A DNA stretch of 64,000 nucleotides from an uncultured Prevotellaceae bacterium. Lineage in GTDB: Bacteria > Bacteroidota > Bacteroidia > Bacteroidales > Bacteroidaceae. Positions within the stretch are counted from its first letter, which is position 1. Every line of letters begins with the position of its first letter. Shown here piece by piece: positions 8,309 through 16,973 of this stretch. The notes under the pieces were generated by a model. That model did no database searches. It had not been told where the DNA came from and worked only from the letters and a program-made list of their open reading frames with translations. Location: assembly GCA_902780635.1 (NCBI GenBank), contig CACZGH010000016.1, forward strand, positions 20,723 through 84,722, written 5' to 3'. The position numbers were made by a program, and so were the translations under genes.

Positions 8309-9109
8309 TTATTCATCCTCGTAATCATCGGAGATCTCTTCGGCCTCCAGATTCAGGTCTTCGGGTTCGGTATCAAAGGTCGTGCGGTAACTTTCCTCTG
8401 TCAGCTTGTCCTCGTCGAACTCATCGTCATCCTCGTCCAGGTCGTTGTAGTGGTCCTCCACTTCTTCCAGATCTTCATTATCCTCGGGATTATCCAAATC
8501 TTCTTCTTCAAACTTCATGCGAGGCTTCTCCATCTCAGGCTTTTCTTTGGCGAAGATGGCTTCCACCCACAGGCCCTTGGCTATCTCGAGAACTTCAAAA
8601 CCGTCGGCCACCTTCTTCTCATACATGCTTCCTGGCTTGCGGAGACGGTCTTTGGGCAGGGTGGTGGTGCTGATGTCAAAACCACTGGTGATGATATCTT
8701 GGATGCTTTGTGACAGACTGTCCCATCCTCCGCCAAAGTTGCGGTCGATGACTTCGAGCAATTTCGATGTGGAGATATGGCGGATATTCTCATAGGTCAG
8801 GTCGGTCACCCGCAGGATGGGGCGTTTCTTGACAGCCCATTTCACCTTGTTGTTCTCATCCATTTTCACCTGGCCCACTTTAAATCCACGTGCCTCATAT
8901 TTTTTGATGACTTCAGGTTTGTCCACTTTCACCTCTTCCAGGTCAAAGGCACTCTTGATGATGTCGATGTAGTGACGGGCGTTGTCTTTCATGTCAGAGT
9001 CTTTTTCGGCCGCCTCCCATATCCTGAAGATGTCGTTTTCCTGGCAGTCCCAGATGTTGCTTTTGTTGAGGGTCTTTAAGGTCAGTGTTTTTTTCTCTTT
9101 CTTTTTCAT
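8309..9109 (-). CDS. Conserved hypothetical protein with long acidic tail
   Basis: A 266-residue cytoplasmic protein. The N-terminus is Lys-rich (MKKKEKKTLTLKTL), and the middle (about 20-190) is a globular region with no motif I recognise. It includes RILRVTDLTYENIRHIS-like sequence and FGGGWDSLSQSIQDII. From about residue 195 onward the chain is almost entirely Asp/Glu, a disordered acidic tail. Such tails occur in proteins that bind basic partners or compete with nucleic acid. It is monocistronic, between a terminator and a divergent promoter region shared with rarA. I believe related proteins exist in other Bacteroidales, but the function is unknown. Confidence 0.75.
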   Translation of the reverse strand: MKKKEKKTLTLKTLNKSNIWDCQENDIFRIWEAAEKDSDMKDNARHYIDIIKSAFDLEEVKVDKPEVIKKYEARGFKVGQVKMDENNKVKWAVKKRPILRVTDLTYENIRHISTSKLLEVIDRNFGGGWDSLSQSIQDIITSGFDISTTTLPKDRLRKPGSMYEKKVADGFEVLEIAKGLWVEAIFAKEKPEMEKPRMKFEEEDLDNPEDNEDLEEVEDHYNDLDEDDDEFDEDKLTEESYRTTFDTEPEDLNLEAEEISDDYEDE

Positions 9110-9248
9110 GTTGTTTTATGGTTTGTTCCAATGATCCAAAAATCTGAATGATGTTGGAAGCTGTTGTTACATGGTTTGAATTATTGATTGCGTTGCAAAA
9201 ATAAATACTTTATCTCTTATTTGCAAGAAAAATGTGTTTTTTTGTTTA

Positions 9249-9256
9249 TCTTTGTG
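9249..9256 (+). promoter_or_regulatory. Bacteroidetes -7 box (TATCTTTG) of rarA
   Basis: TATCTTTG fits the consensus. It lies inside the longer possible reading frame that begins at 9188, so that upstream start cannot be used by this transcript. This supports the ATG at 9314. Confidence 0.65.
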
Positions 9257-9313
9257 CCATCTTTGCAAAACGTGGCGCTAGCACCATATCACTTCCCTAA
9301 AACCTATAGCTTT

Positions 9314-10591
9314 ATGGCAGAACCGTTGGCAGAAAGAATGAGACCTCACAGTCTTGATGAGTATATCGGGCAGCAACATCTGGTCGGTGAGGGAGCTGTA
9401 CTCAGAAAAATGATTGATTCTGGGCGTATCTCGTCGTTCATTCTTTGGGGGCCTCCAGGGGTGGGCAAGACGACACTTGCACAGATCATCGCCCATCAGC
9501 TCGCTACTCCTTTCTATACGCTAAGTGCCGTCACCAGCGGTGTCAAGGATGTGAGAGAGGTCATCGACAAGGCCAAGAAAGGCCGGTTTTTCAATGCAGC
9601 TTCACCCATTCTCTTCATCGATGAGATACACCGGTTTAGCAAGAGCCAGCAAGACTCTCTGCTCGGAGCGGTGGAGAAGGGTGTGGTCACCCTCATCGGT
9701 GCCACGACAGAGAATCCCTCTTTTGAGGTGATCAGACCCCTGCTCTCACGGTGTCAGCTGTATGTACTGAAGCCCCTAGAGAAAGACGACTTAATGGTCC
9801 TCTTGCAGCGTGCTGTCAGCAAGGACGTAATCCTCTCCAAACGTCACATCACCCTTCAGGAGACCGGTGCCATCATGCGCTACAGTGGTGGAGACGCCAG
9901 GAAATTGCTCAACATCCTTGAATTGGTGGTCGAGGCTGATGATACCGATGAAGTGGTCATCACCGACCGGCTGGTGGAGGACCGCTTGCAGCAAAACCCA
10001 CTGGCATATGACAAAGAAGGTGAGATGCACTACGACATCATCTCCGCTTTCATCAAGAGCATCCGTGGCAGCGACCCCGACGCCGCCTTGTATTGGATGG
10101 CCAGGATGATAGAGGGTGGCGAAGACCCGCAGTTTATCGCACGCCGTATGGTCATCAGTGCGGCGGAGGACATCGGACTGGCCAATCCTAATGCTCTGTT
10201 GCTTGCCAATGCTGCTTTCGATACCGTGATGAAGATTGGATGGCCCGAGGGGCGCATCCCCCTTGCAGAGACCGCGGTCTATCTGGCGACAAGTCCTAAG
10301 AGCAACTCGGCCTACTTAGGCATCGATGCCGCCTTGGCCCTCGTGAGGCAGACAGGCAACCAGCCAGTGCCACTGCATCTGCGCAACGCTCCCACTCAGC
10401 TGATGAAAGAACTGGGTTATCACGACGGTTACAAATATTCGCATGACTATCCCGGGCACTTCGTCGTGCAGCAGTATCTGCCCGACAGCCTGCAAAACAC
10501 TCGTCTGTGGCATGCGCAGCATTCGCCATCCGAGGAAAAGTTATATCAAAATATGCTCCGCTGTTGGGGCGACAGATACAAAGAATCATGA
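9314..10591 (+). CDS. rarA: Replication-associated recombination protein A (AAA+ ATPase)
   Basis: With the start at 9314 the protein has 425 residues, typical for RarA/MgsA. MAEPLAERMRPHSLDEYIGQ is the conserved N-terminus, Walker A is GPPGVGKTT (46-54), and Walker B is LFIDEIHRF (Asp103-Glu104). The C-terminal part carries the tetramerisation region (PEGRIPLAETAVYLATSPKS). RarA acts at stalled or blocked replication forks with SSB. An in-frame start at 9188 would add 42 residues, but it lies upstream of the promoter box and encodes unconserved sequence. The stop overlaps the ATG of the dehydrogenase gene. Confidence 0.93.
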   Translation: MAEPLAERMRPHSLDEYIGQQHLVGEGAVLRKMIDSGRISSFILWGPPGVGKTTLAQIIAHQLATPFYTLSAVTSGVKDVREVIDKAKKGRFFNAASPILFIDEIHRFSKSQQDSLLGAVEKGVVTLIGATTENPSFEVIRPLLSRCQLYVLKPLEKDDLMVLLQRAVSKDVILSKRHITLQETGAIMRYSGGDARKLLNILELVVEADDTDEVVITDRLVEDRLQQNPLAYDKEGEMHYDIISAFIKSIRGSDPDAALYWMARMIEGGEDPQFIARRMVISAAEDIGLANPNALLLANAAFDTVMKIGWPEGRIPLAETAVYLATSPKSNSAYLGIDAALALVRQTGNQPVPLHLRNAPTQLMKELGYHDGYKYSHDYPGHFVVQQYLPDSLQNTRLWHAQHSPSEEKLYQNMLRCWGDRYKES

Positions 10592-11553
10592 TGAAAATAG
10601 TAATTCTTGACGGATATAGTGTCAATCCTGGCGATATGTCGTGGGATGGGCTGAAAGACCTGTGCCAGGTCACGGTCTATGACCGCACGCTTCCCGAAGA
10701 AGTGGTAGCGCGTGCCAGCGACTGTGAGATGGTGCTCACCAACAAAGTGGTGCTGGACAAAAAACAACTCGACGCGCTGCCTCGCCTCCAATATATTGGG
10801 GTGTTGGCCACAGGCTACAATGTGATCGACATCGCCGAGACGGAACGTAGAGGCATCGTCGTGACCAATATCCCCGCCTATAGCACCGACAGTGTCGCAC
10901 AGATGGCTTTCGCACACATCCTCCATATCACCAACAGGGTGGGCGACTATGCCCGTCATAACAGGGCAGGAAGATGGGATCGTAATCCCGACTTCTGCTA
11001 TTGGGATGAACCGCTCACCGAATTGGCAGGCAAAACCTTGGGCATCATAGGTCTTGGCACCATCGGCAAGAAAGTGGCTCAGATAGCACAGGCTATGGGG
11101 ATGAGTGTACTGGCCTTGACCAGCAAAAGCGCGGCTGACCTGCCCAGTGGAATACAAAAAGCCACCCTGGACGACTTGTTTGCCCACTCCGACATCCTCA
11201 CGCTGCACTGTCCACTTACGGAGACGACTCGTGAGATGATCAACAAAGACAGTCTTGTCAAGATGAAAAGGGGTGCCATCCTGATCAATACGGGGCGCGG
11301 CCCATTGGTCAACGAGCAGGATGTCGCTCAGGCGCTCCAGACGGGGCAATTGGCTGCTTATGGAGCTGACGTGTTGTGTCAGGAGCCACCTATAGGTCAT
11401 TCACCGCTCTTGGATATGCCCAACGCTTTTATCACACCCCATATCGCATGGGCCACCGTGGAGGCTCGACAAAGGCTCATCGAAATCGCTGTTGACAATG
11501 TGAGGGCTTTCATTCAAGGCCATCCTGTCAATCAGGTGAATGGCATTCGTTGA
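10588..11553 (+). CDS. D-2-hydroxyacid dehydrogenase (glycerate dehydrogenase-like)
   Basis: About 321 residues, cytoplasmic, NAD(P)-dependent reduction of a 2-keto acid. The Rossmann motif GLGTIGKKVAQ lies near residue 155. NTGRGPLV carries the catalytic Arg region, and PHIAWATVEAR near the end carries the catalytic His. Sequence style and length are closest to HprA-type glycerate/hydroxypyruvate reductases, but formate or lactate dehydrogenase activity cannot be excluded. The start is taken at ATGATG (10588), which overlaps the rarA stop (ATGA) and begins MMKIVILDGYSVNPGDMSW. The frame extends further upstream only inside rarA. The two genes are probably translationally coupled. Confidence 0.88.
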   Translation: MMKIVILDGYSVNPGDMSWDGLKDLCQVTVYDRTLPEEVVARASDCEMVLTNKVVLDKKQLDALPRLQYIGVLATGYNVIDIAETERRGIVVTNIPAYSTDSVAQMAFAHILHITNRVGDYARHNRAGRWDRNPDFCYWDEPLTELAGKTLGIIGLGTIGKKVAQIAQAMGMSVLALTSKSAADLPSGIQKATLDDLFAHSDILTLHCPLTETTREMINKDSLVKMKRGAILINTGRGPLVNEQDVAQALQTGQLAAYGADVLCQEPPIGHSPLLDMPNAFITPHIAWATVEARQRLIEIAVDNVRAFIQGHPVNQVNGIR

Positions 11554-11599
11554 AAATTGAACTTACACTCTATTTACATCATTTTATAAAAGTAATAAT

Positions 11600-13465
11600 G
11601 TGAACATGAGAAGAATTTGTTTGTCCATACTCGTGGCAGTGGCTACGAGTGCCACTCTGTATGCAGAGGTCGCTGACACGCTATCCTTGCAAGAAGTTGT
11701 GGTGACAGGCTCACGCAATGAAGTAGACGTGCGCTATCTTCCGATGACTGTTAATGTCATCGGCCGTGACCAACTGACAGAGCAGTATCAGCCCTCAGTA
11801 TTGCCCACTTTGATGCAGCAGGTGCCAGGACTGATGGTGACCAGCCGTGCGATGATGGGCTACGGCGTGTCGAATGGAGCTGCCGGAGGCATCAACCTGC
11901 GTGGTATCACAGGTGGTGCAGGCCAGTTGTTGGTGCTCATCGACGGCCATCCACAGTATCAGGGCATCTATGGGCATCCCATCTCTGACAGTTACCAGAC
12001 GCTGATGGCTGAGCGGGTGGAGGTGCTTCGTGGTCCCGCCTCTGTGCTTTATGGCAGCAATGCGATGGGTGGTGTGCTCAACATCGTCACACGTCAGCAG
12101 CGTCAGGATGGCATCCATACGAGTGTCAACCTCGGAGCCGGCAGTTATGGCACCATTCAGTCGGAAGCGTCCAATCAAGTGCGAAGCGGGAAGTTCAGCA
12201 GCATTGTTTCCGCGCAGTACAACCGTACCGACAACCATCGCCCCCGAATGGGTTTTGAGCAGTATGGTGGATACCTGAAACTGGGCTATGACCTCAGCGA
12301 GCAGTGGAATGCTTATGTAGACGCCAACCTGACGCGTTTCAACAGCAGTTATCCTGGGGCAGAGAACAATCCTCTCTACGATGCTGACCAATGGATCACA
12401 CGGGGTGTGGTGTCAGCCGCACTCGAAAACCACTACGAGCGCACCAGTGGTGCCTTAAGCCTATACACCAATTTCGGCAGACATAAGATTGACGACGGCA
12501 CGGCCAATCCTGACCAACCTACTCAGCGCTACTTCCGTTCGAAAGACGCGTTGGCTGGTGTCTCATGGTATCAGAGTGCACAACTTTTTAAGGGCAACCG
12601 CCTCACCCTCGGTGTCGACTACCAGCACATCTACGGCAATGCCTATTATACCTCCAAACAGACGGGTGAGGTGCTTGAGACCCCCAACAAGCAGAGTGGT
12701 AAGTCATACCGCAATGAGATAGCTGGTTATGTCGACTTCCGCCAGGACCTTTTCTCTTGGCTGACCCTTGACGCAGGCGTCCGTCTCGACCATCACTCGG
12801 TGACGGGTACAGAATGGGTGCCACAGGCGGGACTCGTCGTACGCCCGTTGACAACAGGCGAGATCAAGGCGATGGTGGGCAAAGGTTTCCGCAACCCTAC
12901 CATGCGCGAGATGTATCTTTACCCACCTTCCAACGAAGAGTTGGAGCCAGAGCGCCTCTGGAACTATGAGTTGTCGTGGCGGCATCGTGTTGGCTCGTTC
13001 AGCTATGGTGCCAACCTCTTCTATATCAAAGGCGACAACATGATTCAGACGGTCAACCGCAAAAATGTAAACACAGGGGAAATAGAAAATTATGGTGCAG
13101 AGATAGAAGCCGGCTGGCGCATTGATAGTCACTGGACGGTCAACACCAACCATTCGTTGTTGCATATGGAGAATCCTGTCATCGCCGCTCCAACGTATAA
13201 AGGATTTCTCGGCGCTGCCTGGCATGACCAGCGATGGAAAGTCAACGCAGGACTGCAATACATCAACGGGCTCTACACTGCCGTGGGTGACAATGAACAG
13301 CAGGAAGACTTCTGCCTTCTCAACGCCACGGTCAGCTATGCGCTCACACGAGGCCTTACCTTATGGGCACGTGGCGAAAACCTGCTGGCACAGCGTTATG
13401 AGATCAACCTCGGTTACCCCATGCCTCGCGCCACCTTCATGGGAGGCGTCCATCTCAACTTCTAA
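11600..13465 (+). CDS. TonB-dependent outer-membrane receptor (BtuB/CirA-like)
   Basis: A 621-residue barrel receptor with a signal peptide ending TLYAE. The TonB box region is LSLQEVVVTGSRN. The plug domain includes INLRGITGGAGQLLVLIDG and VEVLRGPASVLYGSNAMGG (about 100-165), and the 22-strand barrel ends in the terminal Phe of GGVHLNF. The length fits small single-polypeptide receptors for siderophores, heme or cobalamin, not SusC-type glycan importers, which are about 1000 residues. The 46-bp gap upstream is too short for a cobalamin riboswitch, so there is no support for a B12 assignment. Substrate unknown. Confidence 0.9.
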   Translation: MNMRRICLSILVAVATSATLYAEVADTLSLQEVVVTGSRNEVDVRYLPMTVNVIGRDQLTEQYQPSVLPTLMQQVPGLMVTSRAMMGYGVSNGAAGGINLRGITGGAGQLLVLIDGHPQYQGIYGHPISDSYQTLMAERVEVLRGPASVLYGSNAMGGVLNIVTRQQRQDGIHTSVNLGAGSYGTIQSEASNQVRSGKFSSIVSAQYNRTDNHRPRMGFEQYGGYLKLGYDLSEQWNAYVDANLTRFNSSYPGAENNPLYDADQWITRGVVSAALENHYERTSGALSLYTNFGRHKIDDGTANPDQPTQRYFRSKDALAGVSWYQSAQLFKGNRLTLGVDYQHIYGNAYYTSKQTGEVLETPNKQSGKSYRNEIAGYVDFRQDLFSWLTLDAGVRLDHHSVTGTEWVPQAGLVVRPLTTGEIKAMVGKGFRNPTMREMYLYPPSNEELEPERLWNYELSWRHRVGSFSYGANLFYIKGDNMIQTVNRKNVNTGEIENYGAEIEAGWRIDSHWTVNTNHSLLHMENPVIAAPTYKGFLGAAWHDQRWKVNAGLQYINGLYTAVGDNEQQEDFCLLNATVSYALTRGLTLWARGENLLAQRYEINLGYPMPRATFMGGVHLNF

Positions 13466-13474
13466 ACCTCTCTG

Positions 13475-14389
13475 TCAGGAATGGTGATAGGTGGCTTCTA
13501 TAAACCGCAGTTCTGCTGCAAGCATCTCCAGTTTGGGCATCTTGTATCCAGCACTGCGGGCTATTTCGATGGGCCTATCATATAAATAATGTATCTCCAT
13601 CGCGCGGTGGTGGTCATAGTCCAGTTTCATGGAGGGGCTATAGGGCACCATCGCGTCGGTCATTTCCATCATCTTGTCTGCAAAGGCTGCGTTCAGTCCT
13701 GTCACCCCTAAGGCATTTGCCGCACCTATCACCTCCATCATCTGCGCATAGATCAGTTGGCGGGTGGAGGGATGGCCCAGTAGTTGGTCAGTAGAAGTGT
13801 TGAGGGCCACGGTCATGCCGTTGAAAGGCATATTCCACACTGCTTTCTTCCACCGCGCCTCAGCGTAGGGCACCTCGGCGGCAGCGATGCCAGCGGCCTG
13901 GAAATCGGCCAACAAAGCATGGAATGTGTTGTCGGGACACGAGTAGTTGCCCAGATTGATAGAGCCATAGCACTGGTGGGAGATACGTCCCGGACCCACT
14001 TTGGCGCTGCAGATGAAGGCCAGACCTGCCACAATGTGCGCATGGGGGAATTGCTTCTGAAGGTCCTCTTCCACGCCGATGCCGTTCTGGATCAGCACAA
14101 TCGTGGTGCCGCTGTCAACAATAGGAGCCAACATCTTGGGCAGGAGATAGTTGTTGGTGGTTTTCAAAGACACGATCACCACGTCCGATGTGGGCATATC
14201 ATGCGTGTCTTTGTAGGCTTCTACTGCGTCTAGATGGTAGTCTCCATCACACGAGTCGATCTGTAAGCCGTTTTCTTTCACATATTCATAGTCGGTGTGG
14301 AGCAAAAAGCGTACTTTTCTTCCCGATTTCATCAAAAGACCGCCATAGTATCCCCCGATGGCGCCTGTGCCTATAATACTGTATGTCAT
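13475..14389 (-). CDS. panE: 2-dehydropantoate 2-reductase
   Basis: A 304-residue cytoplasmic NADPH-dependent enzyme that reduces ketopantoate to pantoate in coenzyme A biosynthesis. The N-terminal nucleotide motif IGTGAIGGYYGG (6-17) and LKTTNNYLL (the conserved Lys-Thr region) are present. The middle reads IVLIQNGIG, typical of PanE/ApbA. VWNMPFNGMTVAL (about 185-200) contains the conserved Lys-Asn active-site block just upstream. The C-terminal helical domain with SMKLDYDHHRAMEIHYL completes the family pattern. It converges with the receptor gene across a 9-bp gap. Confidence 0.88.
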   Translation of the reverse strand: MTYSIIGTGAIGGYYGGLLMKSGRKVRFLLHTDYEYVKENGLQIDSCDGDYHLDAVEAYKDTHDMPTSDVVIVSLKTTNNYLLPKMLAPIVDSGTTIVLIQNGIGVEEDLQKQFPHAHIVAGLAFICSAKVGPGRISHQCYGSINLGNYSCPDNTFHALLADFQAAGIAAAEVPYAEARWKKAVWNMPFNGMTVALNTSTDQLLGHPSTRQLIYAQMMEVIGAANALGVTGLNAAFADKMMEMTDAMVPYSPSMKLDYDHHRAMEIHYLYDRPIEIARSAGYKMPKLEMLAAELRFIEATYHHS

Positions 14390-14557
14390 GATGTGAGAAT
14401 GTTCTAAAAGATGATATGATGATGCAAAATTACGTCAAATATGGTGGAAAACAAAAAAAAGAGGCAAAAATCGTCTGTTTGTGTTTGTTTCATCGCCCAT
14501 GAAACTTTTTTTAATCATTCTGAAACGTCATTTCGGTTAAGTGTCTTGATATTTCAT

Positions 14558-14565
14558 TAATTTTG
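14558..14565 (+). promoter_or_regulatory. -7 box (TAATTTTG) upstream of the CotH-like gene
   Basis: TAATTTTG lies 30 bp before the ATG at 14596, the right distance for a promoter with a short leader. The -33 element is not obvious. Confidence 0.5.
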
Positions 14566-14595
14566 CGACAGAATAACTAAACTAACAATGCACCT

Positions 14596-16266
14596 ATGAA
14601 ACCGGGCTATTTATTGAAATCAGCGCTTTTTTCATGCCTGATCATGGCATCACCGATCCGTGCGCTTGCTGATCATGTCTCTTTCACCAGTTCCGACCTG
14701 CCTATCATCATCATCAATACCACAGAGGCGATCAATGCAGACTCCAAAGTGATGGGCACGATGAAAATCATCAACAATGGAGTGGGGAAGATCAATCATA
14801 TCAGCGATACCCCCAACGACTATGACGGATATGTGGGCGTGAAATGGCGTGGAGAGAGTTCACTCAGCTTCAACCAGAAGAAGTACACGATTGAGACGTG
14901 GACTGCGGAAGGCAACGACAGCGCCGTGTCGCTATTGGGTATGCCCAAGGAGGAGGACTGGGTGCTGCTGGCTCCCTACAACGATGTGTCGATGGTGAGA
15001 GATGTGTTTGCCTATCATATGTGGAACCAAATGGGGCACTGGGGACCACGCACACAGATGTGTGAGGTGATGGTCAATGGCGAGTATATGGGGGTGTATG
15101 CGCTTTGCGAGAGTATCAAGCGCGACAAAAACAGACTGGATATCAGCAAACTGAAACCGGAGGACATCGCGGGGCGTGACGTCACTGGTGGATATATCGT
15201 GCGAATCGATGCCTTTGATTCCAACGACCTGACTTTCCCCTCAAAAGTCAAAGGCGTGCAGGTGCAGCAGTCGTGGTGGGGTGGGAGCCAGACCGTGGCA
15301 GCCACGGTCACCTGGACTATCTATTATCCCAAGAAGGAGGATATACAACCAGCGCAAAAGGCTTATATACAACAGTATGTCGACTCTGCAGAACTGGCCA
15401 TCCAGGCCGACAATTTCGCTGACCCCGTGGAGGGTTATGCGAAGTTGATAGATGTCGCCTCATTTGTTGACTATTTCATCCATACCGAACTCAGTCTCAA
15501 TGCCGACGGTTTCAAGCGGAGCGCCTATTATTATAAGGAGAAAGACCATCATGATGGCACACGTGGAAAACTCTTCGCTGGTCCTGTGTGGGACTTCAAT
15601 CTGGCGTATGGAAACTGCAACTTCTGCAATGCGAACAAAGTGAGGTCGTGGGTATACCAGGGTTGTGAGACCAATCCCACACCTGTCATGTGGAAACGTT
15701 TGCTCGAAGACCCGGCTTTCTGCAATGCGGTCAAGTGCCGCTATCAGCAACTGCGTCAGACGATTCTCAGCGAGGAGTCCATCGACCAGTTTCTAGACAG
15801 TTATGCGCAGTTGCTCGACCAAGCCAAAGAACGACAACTTAAGAAATACAAGGAAGTGCTCAAGTCCAACAATCCCTGGGACTGGAGCCCCACCAGTTTC
15901 TTCGCTGCCTACAGGGTCTCTTCCTATCAAGAGGAAATAGAATATGTGAAAAGCTGGTTCCGTCAGCGGTTGGCATTCCTTGATGAGAATTTGCCCGGAG
16001 AGTGCTCAGAACAGAGTCACGTGCAGCCTCTCTCGTTTTTTGATGTTGACTTGAGCTATACCGATCAGTGTGCGCGGCTCTCTTCGCCGAAGCCCATTGC
16101 CCGTGTCGACCTCGTCAATGCGGCAGGCGTTTGTCTCAAGTCGCACCCAGGTCACAATACCCATCAATTGACCTTCAGCCTCGATTCTCTGCCCAAAGGA
16201 CTGGCCGTAGTTGTCTGTTATGCGAATGACGGTTCGATGACCTCCAAAAATCTCGTTTTGAAATAA
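14596..16266 (+). CDS. Secreted CotH-kinase-like protein
   Basis: A 556-residue exported protein with a signal peptide ending near RALAD. The central part follows the CotH (spore coat protein H) family: VKWRGESSLSFNQKKYTIE, WVLLAPYNDVSMVRD, GVYALCESIKRDKNRLDI and AGPVWDFNLAYGN, whose Asp occupies the metal-binding position. In Bacillus, CotH is an atypical protein kinase. In Bacteroidales, secreted CotH proteins are common and their substrates are unknown. The final 80 residues may be a small beta domain. It ends in DGSMTSKNLVLK, a short version of the secretion-like tail of other exported proteins here. No coat protein substrate is encoded nearby. Confidence 0.8.
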   Translation: MKPGYLLKSALFSCLIMASPIRALADHVSFTSSDLPIIIINTTEAINADSKVMGTMKIINNGVGKINHISDTPNDYDGYVGVKWRGESSLSFNQKKYTIETWTAEGNDSAVSLLGMPKEEDWVLLAPYNDVSMVRDVFAYHMWNQMGHWGPRTQMCEVMVNGEYMGVYALCESIKRDKNRLDISKLKPEDIAGRDVTGGYIVRIDAFDSNDLTFPSKVKGVQVQQSWWGGSQTVAATVTWTIYYPKKEDIQPAQKAYIQQYVDSAELAIQADNFADPVEGYAKLIDVASFVDYFIHTELSLNADGFKRSAYYYKEKDHHDGTRGKLFAGPVWDFNLAYGNCNFCNANKVRSWVYQGCETNPTPVMWKRLLEDPAFCNAVKCRYQQLRQTILSEESIDQFLDSYAQLLDQAKERQLKKYKEVLKSNNPWDWSPTSFFAAYRVSSYQEEIEYVKSWFRQRLAFLDENLPGECSEQSHVQPLSFFDVDLSYTDQCARLSSPKPIARVDLVNAAGVCLKSHPGHNTHQLTFSLDSLPKGLAVVVCYANDGSMTSKNLVLK

Positions 16267-16270
16267 GTTT

Positions 16271-16298
16271 GTCAAGTTTCGCAAGTACTCAACTTGAC
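16271..16298. terminator. Hairpin just after the CotH-like gene
   Basis: GTCAAGTT (16271-16278) and AACTTGAC (16291-16298) form an 8-bp stem with a 12-nt loop, four bases after the stop codon. There is no T-run, so it may be an RNA 3' end structure and not a strict Rho-independent terminator. Confidence 0.45.
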
Positions 16299-16455
16299 AG
16301 GTCTTAGCATTTCACTGTTAGTTATTCGCGATAAATGAATAAAAGATTGTAAGACATGCAGTTCCTATCATGTTCTAGGACATTTTTTTATAATTATGAG
16401 CGTAGCGACCACATATGTATCATAGGAGTATGGTAGGAGTATGGTATGCAAACTG

Positions 16456-16573
16456 TAGGAGTGCGGGCCTCCGAGCCCGCAAAGCGCCTAAGATGATTTC
16501 TTTTGTATTGGGCCTCCGAACCCGAAGCAAGGGTTTTTAGGTACTTTTGCGGGCTCGGAGGCCCACACTCCTA
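16456..16573. repeat. Long palindromic intergenic element (REP/MITE-like)
   Basis: The left arm 16456-16483 (starting TAGGAGTGCGGGCCTCCGAG) and right arm 16546-16573 are 28 nt each and complementary except for one position. The 62-nt centre contains a third, degenerate copy of GGGCCTCCGAACCCG at about 16510-16524. No reading frame is present. The GC-rich arms contrast with the A/T-rich surroundings. A transposase of the REP-associated type is encoded at 47169-48317. Confidence 0.75.
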
Positions 16574-16730
16574 AAGTATGTCTATTTTTTTCATCCTTTT
16601 TGAGTGGTGCCTTTGGCACCTTTTTCCTCCTTTTTCTTCCTTTTTCTTCCTTTTTTTATCTTTGTGTGTTTTTCATTGTAGTCAGTCTTCTAGCCCGTGT
16701 GTGGAACATCAGTCATCAGCCATCATACCC

Positions 16731-16867
16731 ATTACCTCTCACCACTAATTCCTAATCCCTAATTCCTAATTCCTAATTCCTATTTACTAATTACTTTCCC
16801 CCTCTCTTTTCTACTAATTACTAATTCCTATTTACTAGTTACTTCCCCCTCTCACTTCTCACCTCTA
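16731..16867. repeat. Pyrimidine-rich direct repeats (CTAATTCC / CTAATTAC type)
   Basis: The tract is built from overlapping CTAATTCCTAATTC and TTTACTAATTACTT units interrupted by CCCCCTCTC. Similar sequence occurs at 44399-44452, and a related CTCACC/CTTACC tract at 23541-23602. No gene is present. Together with the palindrome it fills most of the 707-bp gap between the CotH-like gene and the SPFH operon. Confidence 0.65.
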
Positions 16868-16911
16868 ACAACCATATCTATTAATAAATGTTAAATATTG
16901 ACGCATTTCCA

Positions 16912-16941
16912 TTGCCGTTTAGAAAAATATCCATATCTTTG
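16912..16941 (+). promoter_or_regulatory. Promoter of the SPFH operon
   Basis: TTGC (16912-16915) and TATCTTTG (16934-16941) are 18 nt apart, which fits a Bacteroidetes promoter. The predicted leader is about 25-30 nt before the ATG at 16974. Confidence 0.6.
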
Positions 16942-16973
16942 TGATATCATTTTGATATTAAAATTTTATAGTT

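Noticed and set aside
11554-11599. Possible cobalamin riboswitch before the TonB-dependent receptor
   Set aside because: The gap is only 46 bp, too short for the riboswitch, and the conserved core is absent.
16456-16573. Palindrome as an ordinary transcription terminator
   Set aside because: The 62-nt centre and lack of a T-run after the right arm do not fit; a terminator-like hairpin is already present at 16271-16298.
16731-16867. CRISPR-like array from the repeated CTAATT units
   Set aside because: The repeats are degenerate, adjoining and without spacers; no cas genes are present.
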